Positions 18,595 to 28,707 of a stretch of DNA of 64,000 bases are shown here, piece after piece (position 1 is the stretch's first letter; every line of letters starts with the position of its first letter). The stretch is from Flavobacteriaceae bacterium (lineage in GTDB: Bacteria > Bacteroidota > Bacteroidia > Flavobacteriales > Flavobacteriaceae): assembly GCA_021648265.1 (NCBI GenBank), contig JAKITD010000002.1:1-64000 (forward strand), in the 5' to 3' direction. The notes below the pieces were generated by a model. The model saw nothing but the letters and a program-made list of their open reading frames with translations, did not search any database and was not told the origin of the DNA. A program made the position numbers and the translations under genes.

Positions 18595-21500
18595 TTAGTT
18601 TTTCTCTTTTGTTTTTTATCTCTTAAGTGGACTTTTTGCTCTAATCCTCCATCTTTACCCGCAGTAATTTCAAGGTATATTTTCCTGCCAGCTTTATCAA
18701 ATGTTTTTTTATTTGGAGCTTGAGTTAAATCTCTTCTTTTTAAATTGGATAAAGGTATCGATATCCATAAATCTGTATGATTAGTATTATCTAATTTTCC
18801 TTCAATAAAGAAATCGAACGCCGTAGATTGTACATTTGTTGATGGGATTAAAATAATGTTATTCTTTAAGTTTAATGTACTATTAATATTTGCAAACTTA
18901 ATTTCTTCAAACCTTTTTTTTCTAAAAACTTTATTTCCAGAATCAATGATCGGCTGAAAATTATTTAAATTTAGTTTTTCAATATCATATGTTAAATCTG
19001 CTTCTAAAGAATCGTAAATCACTCCTTCAGCATCGTTAATAATTCCGCTAAAATCTGCATTTAAATTAATAACTCCTGTTATTTCTGTGGGTTTACCTAA
19101 TTGTTTATATCCAAAATTATTAAAGGAACTCAGTAGGTTTTCAATAGCAAAATTGTCTAAATTAAAATTGGTTGAAAATTGTGTTTGTGTATCATTACTT
19201 ATATCAAATTCCGCATCTAATGTCAGTTTTTTATTATAGAAAAAACAATAAGCATTTTTCACATTCAATGTATTGATGTCTATAAATAATAAACTTGCAT
19301 TCACTTTTTCTAGTGTTACACTATTATAACTTAGCCTTTCAAAATCTAATTGTAAGCTAGGCTTGAACTTTATATACAAATCATTTAATATCGCTTTCAC
19401 ATTGTTTTTCTTTTTTAATTTTTGAGTGTTTGGATTAAAAGTGTCCATGAAATTACTAAAATTAATGTCATTTGAAAAAACTATAATTGATGAAGTAATA
19501 TTAGCATCTGTAATTGATTCATCAAATATTTCTATAAAATTAGTAATTCCTCCTTTTAGATGAAGTGATTGATTGTTGGGTAAATTCAATTCAAAATCAT
19601 TTAAGAATGCATTTTTGTCTTTAATGCTAACAGATATTTTATTAAATGGAATAGTTAGGTTTGAAGGCTTGTAAAACATGCTTCCTTCATCAACATTTAA
19701 TACAATATTTGAATGATTCATTAATTCAGCAATATTACTTGCTTCATTATTAAAATTCATTTCCATAGTATAATTAGCATCTTGAAAAAAGAATTTCTCA
19801 CTATGAAGCATTTCTGCCCAATGTTCAATTTTACCATTCATTTTAAGGGACATATCTATCTTTAAAACTTCTTCGTTTATACGATTCTTTTTAGGCATCA
19901 AATCAATTAATAATTTTGCTTCTGCTCCACCATCTTTATAATTTCCTCTAATACTTGAAATATCTATTTTGTTATTTTTAAAATCACCTTCAATATTAAT
20001 ATTATTAAATACAGCATCAAAAAAGTTTAATTTTTTAAAAGAAAAAGTGATTTTAGGGTTAAATTTACTTGACATGGTTTTAAAAGACTTTTTAACCTGT
20101 GTTAAATTTTTACTTTCAGAACTTTTTTTATGTGACCCAAACGATTTTAAAATAGAATTAAAATTTATATAATCAGAAGAAATATTAACTGTAGCCACCG
20201 TAGGAAATTCAATTTTATTATTTGTTAATAAATTACTGAAATTAGTAATATTTCCATTTATTTGTAAACGATTTTTTTCATCAAAATCAACAATTAGTTT
20301 GTTAATTCCTGCAGTATTGTGAGTTATTTTTAAGTCAACAATCGGAATATTAAATCGACTTAATCTATCGTTACTTTTAATAATCAGCCTATTAATTTTC
20401 AAGTTAATTTCTGATGATTTTAAAATTTCAGATAACGAATTTATTTTTCCGTTATAGTTTCCATCTAGTTGAAATGTACCATTAACAAGGTTATATTCTT
20501 TGCTATTTATTATATCATTTAGTAAGGCCATTTCACCAGACGCTTCAAATTTTGTTACTAATTGAAGCGGCTTAGAATAATTGTGTTTTAATGATAAATC
20601 TGAAAGTTTAAATGGAATATCAAGGTAATTACCTGAAAGACTATCAAACGAAAATGTATAGTTTTTACGGTTTTCAACTTTAGTACTATCGTTATAAAAC
20701 CTATTAATAAATTTGCCCTTAAAATCAATGTTTGTAAGATGTAAACTATCCTTTTTATAGACTATTTCATTATCTGTTGTTTCATAGTGTAACTCAACAT
20801 AGGTAAGGTTTTTGTATTCAAATTTTCCAGATATTTTTGCATTTACTTTAAAAGGTTTAATAATAACAAAAGCTTCTAATCTAGATTTAATATTTTCGGC
20901 TAATAATTGGTTAGTTTTAGTAAAATTTACTTTATCAACTTCTAATAAAAAGATGAAATTTTTAGTTTTTGTGTTAATATTTGCAGAAACTTCAAACAAT
21001 TGTTTATCGATTTTTAAATTGAAATTTGGCACTTCAATTGTATGTAAATCTTTAATAAATAAAGGTTGAAAACTACCAACGCAACGTGCATTATTAAAAA
21101 AAGTCCCCATTTCTAAATTCAAACCCATTTCCTTCATAAACACATCTAAATTTACATTTGGGATCTTGAGATTAGCTACATCAATAGTAAAGTCTAACTT
21201 ATTTAAATGAGCGGTAATCCGTTTGTTTTTAATTTTCTCAGTAAATACAAACGCTATATTTTCTATTAAAACATCAATATCGTTATCTGTTATTTTTAAA
21301 GAAAACACTTCTGGATGAAGCTTTTTATTAGCTTCAAAAACATAAGCATTGGTATAATGATCATCATCCACAAAAATATTGATATGACCTTTTTTAGCAG
21401 AAATAGCTGTAATTTTTATCTCTTCATTAAAAGCATCTATAATTGAAATTGATGTACTTACTTCTTCTAAAAACACTGTTTTTCTTTGATGATTTATATA

Positions 21501-21701
21501 AAGAGAATCTATCATTTTTAAATTGAATATTTTTACCTCAATGTTTGGGAATTTTGTAATAGAGCTTACAGAAATTGAGTCGAATATAATTTTACCCTTT
21601 CGATTTTCATTAAGTATTTTTTCAATTTTAACAATCAATTCATCTTTATGATTATTAAAGTAATACCTAATTCCGAAAAGAGAAATGAGTAGCAAAAGCA
21701 A
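18591..21701 (-). CDS. AsmA-like family protein (frame extends upstream to about 21746)
   Basis: 1036 aa single TM + AsmA-type repeats and C-terminal DLWISIPLSNLKRRDLTQAP; upstream in-frame IKKILKKFLVVIS begins at ATT 21746-21744. Confidence 0.8.
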   Translation of the reverse strand: MLLLLISLFGIRYYFNNHKDELIVKIEKILNENRKGKIIFDSISVSSITKFPNIEVKIFNLKMIDSLYINHQRKTVFLEEVSTSISIIDAFNEEIKITAISAKKGHINIFVDDDHYTNAYVFEANKKLHPEVFSLKITDNDIDVLIENIAFVFTEKIKNKRITAHLNKLDFTIDVANLKIPNVNLDVFMKEMGLNLEMGTFFNNARCVGSFQPLFIKDLHTIEVPNFNLKIDKQLFEVSANINTKTKNFIFLLEVDKVNFTKTNQLLAENIKSRLEAFVIIKPFKVNAKISGKFEYKNLTYVELHYETTDNEIVYKKDSLHLTNIDFKGKFINRFYNDSTKVENRKNYTFSFDSLSGNYLDIPFKLSDLSLKHNYSKPLQLVTKFEASGEMALLNDIINSKEYNLVNGTFQLDGNYNGKINSLSEILKSSEINLKINRLIIKSNDRLSRFNIPIVDLKITHNTAGINKLIVDFDEKNRLQINGNITNFSNLLTNNKIEFPTVATVNISSDYINFNSILKSFGSHKKSSESKNLTQVKKSFKTMSSKFNPKITFSFKKLNFFDAVFNNINIEGDFKNNKIDISSIRGNYKDGGAEAKLLIDLMPKKNRINEEVLKIDMSLKMNGKIEHWAEMLHSEKFFFQDANYTMEMNFNNEASNIAELMNHSNIVLNVDEGSMFYKPSNLTIPFNKISVSIKDKNAFLNDFELNLPNNQSLHLKGGITNFIEIFDESITDANITSSIIVFSNDINFSNFMDTFNPNTQKLKKKNNVKAILNDLYIKFKPSLQLDFERLSYNSVTLEKVNASLLFIDINTLNVKNAYCFFYNKKLTLDAEFDISNDTQTQFSTNFNLDNFAIENLLSSFNNFGYKQLGKPTEITGVINLNADFSGIINDAEGVIYDSLEADLTYDIEKLNLNNFQPIIDSGNKVFRKKRFEEIKFANINSTLNLKNNIILIPSTNVQSTAFDFFIEGKLDNTNHTDLWISIPLSNLKRRDLTQAPNKKTFDKAGRKIYLEITAGKDGGLEQKVHLRDKKQKRKTN

Positions 21702-21825
21702 CAGAATGCTAATAACAACTAGGAATTTTTTTAGTATTTTTTTAATAACTTAAGCATTTAGGGGATTATAAAAATAACTAAAATTATATAGGAATATTGA
21801 ATTGTTCCTTTTAAAAATAATAATT

Positions 21826-23193
21826 CTAATTTAAGGCTTCTTTTCTCTCTTTGAAAAACTCCCAAATAAAACAACCCATTACTAAAATATATTCAGTTGC
21901 TACCCACCATAAATTTTCTGAAAAACCATCTTTTCCGTAAGCAGAATAGCTTAGCATAACTAATAAACTCCAAACAATTGGGAATTTATATTTGGTAAAA
22001 ACCGAAAGCAATAAAGGAGTCGCAATATACCAAGGATGAATGGTTGTTGAAAGTAAATAATAAAATGAAATACCAAATAGCATCACTGTTATTAACTGTT
22101 GAAAGTTTTTGTTTTTTCTGAAAAATGTTAAGATTAATAAAAACCCAATGACTATTAATGGAAGTATTTTTCCGACAGTTTCAATAATATTCCATCCAAC
22201 TATTTTAAACCCTATCCATCGAATAATGTAATATACACTAGCATTAAACTCAAAGTTTTGAAACCAAAGTGCAATGGTTTCAGAAAAATTAGAAACAAAT
22301 TGTGGTGAATAAAATGGCAAGAAAGTAAGAGCTGCTGTTCCAACAATAATAAGATAAAACAAAAACAACTTTAAAAATCCTTTTTTAAATGAATCTTGAC
22401 TTACAAACCACTGATAATATAATGGTAAAAACAACAAAGGAATGAGTTTTACTGAAACCGAAACTCCTAAAACTACTGCCGACCGCAGCCATTTTTTTTG
22501 ATACAATAGATACAAAGACCAAATAACAAAAAAGAGCATTACGCCTTCAAAATGAAGGTTTCCGGTAAGCTCGATAATGATAAATGGATTTAAAAAATAC
22601 CAGAATATTTTATCGGGGTCTTGACGAAGCTTTACTAGTAATTTCCTTCCGAAGTATAGAATTCCAACATCTGCCAAAATGATAACTATTCGCATCACTA
22701 TCACGGAGCCTAAAATACTTTTTCCTGCAAATAAAGCTGCAATAGCAAATAACAATTGATTAATGGGAGGATAATTACTAAAATGGCTTCCGTTTAAAGT
22801 TCCCATTCCCTTGTGTAATTCTTGTGCTTGAAAAAATGTCATTCCTAAAGAGGAAGAATCCCCATTTAAAAAACTCTCAGGAGTAAATAAATAAGGATTC
22901 ACTCCTTGAAAAACCAACCTTCCATCCCAAATAAAACGATAAAAATCCTGTGATAAATTTGGGATAACACCAATAAAAACCAACCGAAAAACAACTCCAA
23001 CTCCTGCTAAAAACCAAAACCGATCCAAATTAATTTGTTGGAGTTTATAGGAAATAAAAAACAAAACTCCAATCAACGAAATGAGTTTTATAAAATCATT
23101 TCGGTTAAGGTCGGATGCAAAAACAGCATAAAATACAACACTTAGAAATACTAAGAATAAAGGAGTTTTATTGTTTTTTAAAAAGTTCATCAC
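21826..23193 (-). CDS. Polytopic GT-C-type mannosyltransferase-like protein
   Basis: SQDFYRFIWDGRLVFQGVNPYLFTPE, HFSNYPPINQLLFA, SVKLIPLLFLPL, TIHPWYIATPLLLS. Confidence 0.82.
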   Translation of the reverse strand: MMNFLKNNKTPLFLVFLSVVFYAVFASDLNRNDFIKLISLIGVLFFISYKLQQINLDRFWFLAGVGVVFRLVFIGVIPNLSQDFYRFIWDGRLVFQGVNPYLFTPESFLNGDSSSLGMTFFQAQELHKGMGTLNGSHFSNYPPINQLLFAIAALFAGKSILGSVIVMRIVIILADVGILYFGRKLLVKLRQDPDKIFWYFLNPFIIIELTGNLHFEGVMLFFVIWSLYLLYQKKWLRSAVVLGVSVSVKLIPLLFLPLYYQWFVSQDSFKKGFLKLFLFYLIIVGTAALTFLPFYSPQFVSNFSETIALWFQNFEFNASVYYIIRWIGFKIVGWNIIETVGKILPLIVIGFLLILTFFRKNKNFQQLITVMLFGISFYYLLSTTIHPWYIATPLLLSVFTKYKFPIVWSLLVMLSYSAYGKDGFSENLWWVATEYILVMGCFIWEFFKERKEALN

Positions 23194-23212
23194 AGGTATG
23201 ATTGTAAATAGT

Positions 23213-23247
23213 AAAGTCGGATATTTTCCTTGAAAATATCCGACTTT
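23213..23247. terminator. Strong hairpin/terminator
   Basis: Perfect 16-bp arms AAAGTCGGATATTTTC / GAAAATATCCGACTTT, loop CTT. Confidence 0.8.
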
Positions 23248-23291
23248 AAATGTAATGATAGAGTTTTAATTTCTTGCTTTCGTAAGACTTA

Positions 23292-24404
23292 TTAATTTTG
23301 CCACTCTGCAATAAATAAATTAGTATCGTGACCACCACCGTTATTTCGGTTAGAGGAAAAGATTAAATATTTCCCGTTGTTTGAAAATACTGGAAAAGCA
23401 TCAAATGTTTCGCCGTGAGTTACTTTCTCTAGGTTTTTACCATCAATATCAATTAAGTATAAGTTAAAAGGAAATCCTCTTTCAGCTTCAAAATTAGAAG
23501 AGAACAAAATTCTTTTTCCATCAGGAGTAAAAAATGGTGCCCAATTTGCATTTCCTAGGTTTGTTAGTTGTCTTAGTTCACTTCCGTCTGCATTACAAAT
23601 ATAAAGTTCCATATCGGTTGGCTCTACTAATCCATCAGCTAATAAGCCTTTGTATTTTTTTATTTCTTCCTCTGTTTTTGGTCGAGATGATCTGAAGATT
23701 AACTTGTTTCCATCTGGAGAGAAAAATGCACCTCCGTCATAACCCAACTCATCAGTAATTTGCTTTACATTACCGCCGTCAATATCCATAGTGTATAATT
23801 CTAAATCGCCACTTCTGTCCGAAGTAAATACAATTTTATCACCCTTTGGCGAAACAGTTGCCTCTGCATCATAACCAGGTTCATGGGTTAATTGTGCAGT
23901 GATATTTCCTTCTAAATCGGCTACAAAAATATCGAAGCTATCATAGACTGGCCAAACATAGTTTCCGTTTTTCCGAAGAGGAACTTCAGGACAAGCATCA
24001 TTGTCTAAATGAGTAGAAGCATACACAAAACTTTTGTTATCTGAAAGGAAGTATGCACAAGTTGTACGACCTTTTCCAGTACTTACCATTGGCGGTTTGT
24101 TATCTTTAAAGGTGTCATCAAAGTTCATTAAAAACATCTGGTCACATTCCAATCCCCATTTTTTATTATTGGACTGAAAAATTATTTGTTTATCATCAAA
24201 ACTCCAGTAAGCTTCTGCGTTATCACCTCCAAAAGTAATTTGACGCATTGATTTAAAATGAGTTTCTTCTGGGTAAATTAATGTAGTATTTATAGTTTCA
24301 CCAGCAATTACTTTAGTTGTAGATTCTGAACTAGAAGAGCCGGATTTATTCTCTTTACAAGAAAATATAAATAAAACTAGTAATAAAATTGGGATGCGTT
24401 TCAT
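23292..24404 (-). CDS. TolB-like PD40 beta-propeller lipoprotein
   Basis: MKRIPILLLVLFIFSCKEN; repeated SPKGDKIVFTSDRSGDLELYTMDIDGGN, SPDGNKLIFRSSRP, TPDGKRILFSSN. Confidence 0.9.
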   Translation of the reverse strand: MKRIPILLLVLFIFSCKENKSGSSSSESTTKVIAGETINTTLIYPEETHFKSMRQITFGGDNAEAYWSFDDKQIIFQSNNKKWGLECDQMFLMNFDDTFKDNKPPMVSTGKGRTTCAYFLSDNKSFVYASTHLDNDACPEVPLRKNGNYVWPVYDSFDIFVADLEGNITAQLTHEPGYDAEATVSPKGDKIVFTSDRSGDLELYTMDIDGGNVKQITDELGYDGGAFFSPDGNKLIFRSSRPKTEEEIKKYKGLLADGLVEPTDMELYICNADGSELRQLTNLGNANWAPFFTPDGKRILFSSNFEAERGFPFNLYLIDIDGKNLEKVTHGETFDAFPVFSNNGKYLIFSSNRNNGGGHDTNLFIAEWQN

Positions 24405-24427
24405 ATTTAGATTATTTTTGTACAAAA

Positions 24428-24497
24428 ATAACGCTTTAGAATCGTTGCAAATAACGATTCCTATTTAAAAATAACGATAATTAAAAAAAAAATAACG
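24428..24497. promoter_or_regulatory. Four AATAACG direct repeats spaced about 20-23 nt between divergent genes
   Basis: ATAACG starts at 24428, 24451, 24471, 24492. Confidence 0.45.
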
Positions 24498-25727
24498 ATG
24501 AAAGTATTTTATGTTTTAGCATTAACACTAGTAATTTTTTCTTGTAAAACAGAAACTCCCGTAAAAGAGGTTTCTATGAAGGATGATGTTTACTTTTTAG
24601 CCGATGATAAATTGGAAGGAAGAGAAACTGGAACTCCAGCAGAAAAAGAATCTGCAAAATATTTAGCAGAACGTTTTAAGAATATGGGATTGGAAGCAAA
24701 AGGAACAGATGGTTTTCTTCAATATTTTACTTTTAAGCCAAAAACGCATCCACACGGTGAAGCTACGTTTGTAGATGGAAAAAAAGATAGTACAATTACA
24801 GGTGTAAATGTGGTGGCGTACATAGATAATAAAGCTGAAAATACTATAATTATCGGTGCACATTACGATCATTTAGGCCACGGAATTGAAGGAACATTAC
24901 ATAGGGGCGAAAAAAATGTCATACATAATGGAGCTGATGATAATGCAAGTGGTGTTGCAGTGATGTTGAATTTAGCTGGAAAATTAAAAGAAAAAAATAC
25001 GAATAATAACTATTTGTTTATTTCATTTTCGGGTGAAGAAATGGGGCTTTTAGGGTCTAATTATTGGGTAAAGAATCCAACTATCGACACCAAAAAAGTA
25101 AACTATATGATTAATATGGACATGGTGGGTCGTTTAAATGAAGAGCGCGCTATTGCAGTTTATGGAGTGGGTACTTCACCAAAATTTAGTCAGGTTTTAT
25201 TTGCTAATAACACCGATTTTAAATTAGCAGAAAAGGAATCGGGAGTTGGTCCAAGCGATCATACTTCTTTTTACTTAGCAGATATGCCAGTGCTTCACTT
25301 TTTTACAGGTCAGCATGAAGATTATCACAAGCCAACGGATGACGCCAACAAGTTGAATTATGAAGGGATGGAAGACATTTCGGAATACTTAATGGCAATT
25401 ATTGCTGATTTAGATGATGATGGGAAATTAGCCTTCAGAAAGACAAAAAATGAAAGCGATAATACTCCAGAATTTAAAGTTACTTTAGGCGTAGTTCCTG
25501 ATTATTTGTACGATGGAAAAGGAATGCGTTTGGATGGAGTTACTGAAGAAAAACCAGCACACGGAGCCGGAATGAAAAAAGGAGACATCGTAATAAAAGT
25601 TGGTGAGTTTGAAATTACAGATATGATGAGTTATATGAAATGTCTTTCAAAATTTGAAAAGGGACAAAAAACAATGGTAGAAGTTGAAAGAGACGGTGAA
25701 ATTGTTGAGTTAGAGGTTACTTGGTAA
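24498..25727 (+). CDS. M28-family metallopeptidase with C-terminal PDZ domain
   Basis: IIIGAHYDHLGHG, NGADDNASGVAVMLNLA, SGEEMGLLGSNYW, SDHTSFYLADMPVLHFFTG; PDZ PAHGAGMKKGDIVIKVGE. Confidence 0.95.
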   Translation: MKVFYVLALTLVIFSCKTETPVKEVSMKDDVYFLADDKLEGRETGTPAEKESAKYLAERFKNMGLEAKGTDGFLQYFTFKPKTHPHGEATFVDGKKDSTITGVNVVAYIDNKAENTIIIGAHYDHLGHGIEGTLHRGEKNVIHNGADDNASGVAVMLNLAGKLKEKNTNNNYLFISFSGEEMGLLGSNYWVKNPTIDTKKVNYMINMDMVGRLNEERAIAVYGVGTSPKFSQVLFANNTDFKLAEKESGVGPSDHTSFYLADMPVLHFFTGQHEDYHKPTDDANKLNYEGMEDISEYLMAIIADLDDDGKLAFRKTKNESDNTPEFKVTLGVVPDYLYDGKGMRLDGVTEEKPAHGAGMKKGDIVIKVGEFEITDMMSYMKCLSKFEKGQKTMVEVERDGEIVELEVTW

Positions 25728-25750
25728 ACTACATTAATTGAATATAATAG

Positions 25751-25777
25751 AAGGCTTTCTGAAAAGAGAGCCTTTTT
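25751..25777. terminator. Bidirectional terminator between convergent genes
   Basis: AAGGCTTTCT-gaaa-AGAGAGCCTTTTTT. Confidence 0.7.
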
Positions 25778-26808
25778 TATTTTACTCGAAGCGTAAAAAT
25801 AGGCAATAAAATTCCTATTCCTAAAACAGTTAGACTAATTATTTTTCCAAATACAAAAGTGAGAATCAAGGTAAGAAGAAGTAAATATATTGGAGTGACA
25901 GTGAGAATAATTGCATACCTAAAAGTGGCAATAAATTCATCCTCTTTAATTTTTGGAATCCCTTTTTTTCTCCAAACATAATAAGGAATGAAATAAAAAG
26001 CTTTAACTAAAAAACTAAAAAACGGATAAAATTTTGAGACACTTTTTACTTTCTTTCCAGTATAGGTAAAATCATATTGTAAACATTTATTTACTTCAGT
26101 TGGATTTGTGAAATCTACGTGTAAATTTGTAAGCTTTTCAATTGAAGTGTCATATTCATAAATAGATTCGATATGAGTAGTAAGTTGTTTCATATTTGAA
26201 GTAACATCTTTAGAAAGCTTATTAAAATCAAGCTGATTATCAGTCCAATAATTATTCGCAGAAATATGATTTCCAAAATAAACACTCATTGAATCTCCCC
26301 ATTCTATAGGGTTTTGATAGTTTACTCCAATGGGAACGATAATGATTTCGGTATTGGGATATGTTTGAAGTGTTTCTTCAATAATTCGTAAAAACCCTTT
26401 TTTTAAAGGGCGTACTTTTCTCTTTAAATTATGACTTCCTTCTGGAAAAAGTATGATTGATTTCTTCTTAGAAAGTAATTTAGAACAGAATGTAAATATT
26501 TCTTTGTTTTTCTGAACGGTGTCAACACCATCAATTATTCTATATATTGGAAGCATTTGAAAGCTGTTCAATATCTTGGCAACAATTGGGTTTTTAAAAA
26601 CTGCAGCTTTAGTAAGAAAAAATTTCCCCCTAGTGCTTTTTATAGTAATTAATAAAGGGTCTAATAACGCGTTTTGATGGTTAGATAAGTAAATAACCGC
26701 CTTGTCTTTCGGAATTTTTTCTAAATAAACCACGTCAAACTTTTTGTAATAAAATTTAATTCCAACAGTTAAATAAAACTGTACAATACGTATCCAAAGT
26801 TGCTGCAA
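25777..26808 (-). CDS. 1-acyl-sn-glycerol-3-phosphate acyltransferase (PlsC-like)
   Basis: YLSNHQNALLDPLL (HX4D), ILFPEGSHNLKRKVRPLKKG. Confidence 0.92.
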   Translation of the reverse strand: MQQLWIRIVQFYLTVGIKFYYKKFDVVYLEKIPKDKAVIYLSNHQNALLDPLLITIKSTRGKFFLTKAAVFKNPIVAKILNSFQMLPIYRIIDGVDTVQKNKEIFTFCSKLLSKKKSIILFPEGSHNLKRKVRPLKKGFLRIIEETLQTYPNTEIIIVPIGVNYQNPIEWGDSMSVYFGNHISANNYWTDNQLDFNKLSKDVTSNMKQLTTHIESIYEYDTSIEKLTNLHVDFTNPTEVNKCLQYDFTYTGKKVKSVSKFYPFFSFLVKAFYFIPYYVWRKKGIPKIKEDEFIATFRYAIILTVTPIYLLLLTLILTFVFGKIISLTVLGIGILLPIFTLRVK

Positions 26809-26820
26809 AATAAATGTGTT

Positions 26821-27720
26821 TTAAATCCCTTTTTTAGACCAATAAGTAGCCAATATCAAGCCTGACACGATATGCCAAATTCCCCAGAAAGCAGCTAAAA
26901 GTGCCATTCCTCCCAGACCATCAAAAAAAGTAAAAATTAATAACAATCCCAAACCTGAATTCTGAATTCCTGTTTCGATGGCTAAAGTACGTTTATTTCT
27001 TTTTGAAAGTTTAAAAATACTTGCAATACTATAACCTAGAGTTAGGGCAAGAATGTTATGAACTAGCACTAAAATAAAAACATAATGTATGTGTTTTTTG
27101 AAAATATCTATGTTTTTTGAAAGCGCCAATACAATAAGTAAAAGAAAAAATAAAATAGATCCAATCTTAAAATAAGGAGCAATTTTTAAGGCAATTATAG
27201 GGAAGTGATTTTTCACAAGCATCCCTAAAATTAATGGAACTCCAAGTAACATTGAAATCACTTTAACCAATTCAAAAGGAGATAATGATATCGTGTTAAT
27301 TAACAAGGATGTAGGTTGATAAAGCCCAGACCAAAGCTGAAAATTTAATGGAGTCATTACAATAGCGAGTAGGGTTGCAATTGCTGTTAAACTTACAGAA
27401 AGCGCAGAGTTTCCATTGGCATAATTGGTCATGAAATTTGAAACATTTCCGCCAGGACAAGCAGCAACCATAAACATTCCTAGAGCAATACTCGGACTAG
27501 GCTTTATAAGCAACACTAATAAAAAAGTAAAGGCAGGAAGCACTATAAATTGAGATAAAGCTCCTACTAATACACTTTTCGGACTCCTTATTATTCGTGA
27601 AAAATCAGGCAACGTTATATTTAACGCAACACCAAACATAATTACTGCAAGCGCTAAGTTTAGAAAGAATAAACTTTCCGAATCAAAATTAATATTTATA
27701 GTATCTAATTCTGTTTGCAT
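26821..27720 (-). CDS. Bile acid:sodium symporter (BASS) family transporter
   Basis: ACPGGNVSNFMTNYANGNSALSVSLTA, ETGIQNSGLGLLLIFTFF. Confidence 0.93.
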   Translation of the reverse strand: MQTELDTININFDSESLFFLNLALAVIMFGVALNITLPDFSRIIRSPKSVLVGALSQFIVLPAFTFLLVLLIKPSPSIALGMFMVAACPGGNVSNFMTNYANGNSALSVSLTAIATLLAIVMTPLNFQLWSGLYQPTSLLINTISLSPFELVKVISMLLGVPLILGMLVKNHFPIIALKIAPYFKIGSILFFLLLIVLALSKNIDIFKKHIHYVFILVLVHNILALTLGYSIASIFKLSKRNKRTLAIETGIQNSGLGLLLIFTFFDGLGGMALLAAFWGIWHIVSGLILATYWSKKGI

Positions 27721-27747
27721 TTTGGTTTTAAAAGTAATGATTAATAA

Positions 27748-28698
27748 TTAAAAATTTCTTGCAAGGGATAATGTAACATACATATGGTTTTCAGTTGTTC
27801 TTGTTTCTGCACCTAAAAAATTATAGAAAAACTTAAAATCATTTCTTCCAACGCGATAATAAATTTCAACATTGTAAATAAAAACATTGCGATAGGGTTT
27901 TACCAAAAATTCGGAAGTATCTCCTAATAAATTCCCTTCTAACATTGTATCGTGAAACACATAACGATAGCCTGCTCTAACTGCAAAGAATAGTTCGTTT
28001 TTTAATTTCCCTAATTGGTTGTAAGCGATTGTGTTTTTCAATTCGTTTCTTTTTCCAAAGTAAAAAACGATATCATTTTGCACATAAATATCTTTTGTTC
28101 CAACGGCAGTAGTAGGACTCAATGCAAAATAAACACTGAAAGGTTTAGGCAATAATTTCCATTCTTTAATATAGTTAACATATAAATTTGCTGTAAAACC
28201 GTTTTTTATTTGCCCTTGCCAAGTTGCTTGTCTTGAGTCTTGTGCAGTGGTAGAATGGAATAAATTTTGAAGCCATTCTGCACCAGACATTGGTCCGGTT
28301 ACACCCAAAGCATAAATAAAATATACCAACCAATCTTCTGAAGAAATAGTATGTTGAAAATTAAGCCCTAAATAACCAGCATAAGGTCGGTCAAATTTAT
28401 TGATATCTGTTTCTACAAGATCTGAAGGAGTATAAATTTCTTGAATAAGCGAGAAGGTATTTTGCCTTTTAAGTTTAGTGCTATCATTATTGTTTATTAG
28501 TCTTCGATAAGTAATAAAATTTCCAGTAGAATAATACCTGTCTGTAAAATGAAGGAAATCATTTTCATGACGAAGTTCAAACTGTTGATTAAAAGTTTTT
28601 TCGGGATTATTATTATCTAAACTATTTTGACCTAGAGAAATAAAAGGAAAAGAAAGTGTAATTACACAAAATATAAAGTATGTAATTATTTTCTTGAT
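27748..28698 (-). CDS. LpxR-like lipid A deacylase / outer-membrane protein; apparent AUC start
   Basis: ORF track shows only 27748-28329; in-frame upstream translation gives IKKIITYFIFCVITLSFPFISLGQNS...FELRHENDFLHFTDRYYSTGNF...FDRPYAGYLGLNFQHTISSEDWLVYFIYALGVTGPMSGAEWLQ with no stop; LpxR hallmarks NDxxxxTDRYYS and RPYAG. Confidence 0.8.
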   Translation of the reverse strand: MKKIITYFIFCVITLSFPFISLGQNSLDNNNPEKTFNQQFELRHENDFLHFTDRYYSTGNFITYRRLINNNDSTKLKRQNTFSLIQEIYTPSDLVETDINKFDRPYAGYLGLNFQHTISSEDWLVYFIYALGVTGPMSGAEWLQNLFHSTTAQDSRQATWQGQIKNGFTANLYVNYIKEWKLLPKPFSVYFALSPTTAVGTKDIYVQNDIVFYFGKRNELKNTIAYNQLGKLKNELFFAVRAGYRYVFHDTMLEGNLLGDTSEFLVKPYRNVFIYNVEIYYRVGRNDFKFFYNFLGAETRTTENHMYVTLSLARNF

Positions 28699-28707
28699 TG
28701 GTTAGGT

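Noticed and set aside
24404-24425. Longer start MYKNNLN of the TolB-like protein
   Set aside because: The lipoprotein signal peptide begins at MKRIPILLLVLFIFSC; the extension overlaps the repeat-rich promoter.
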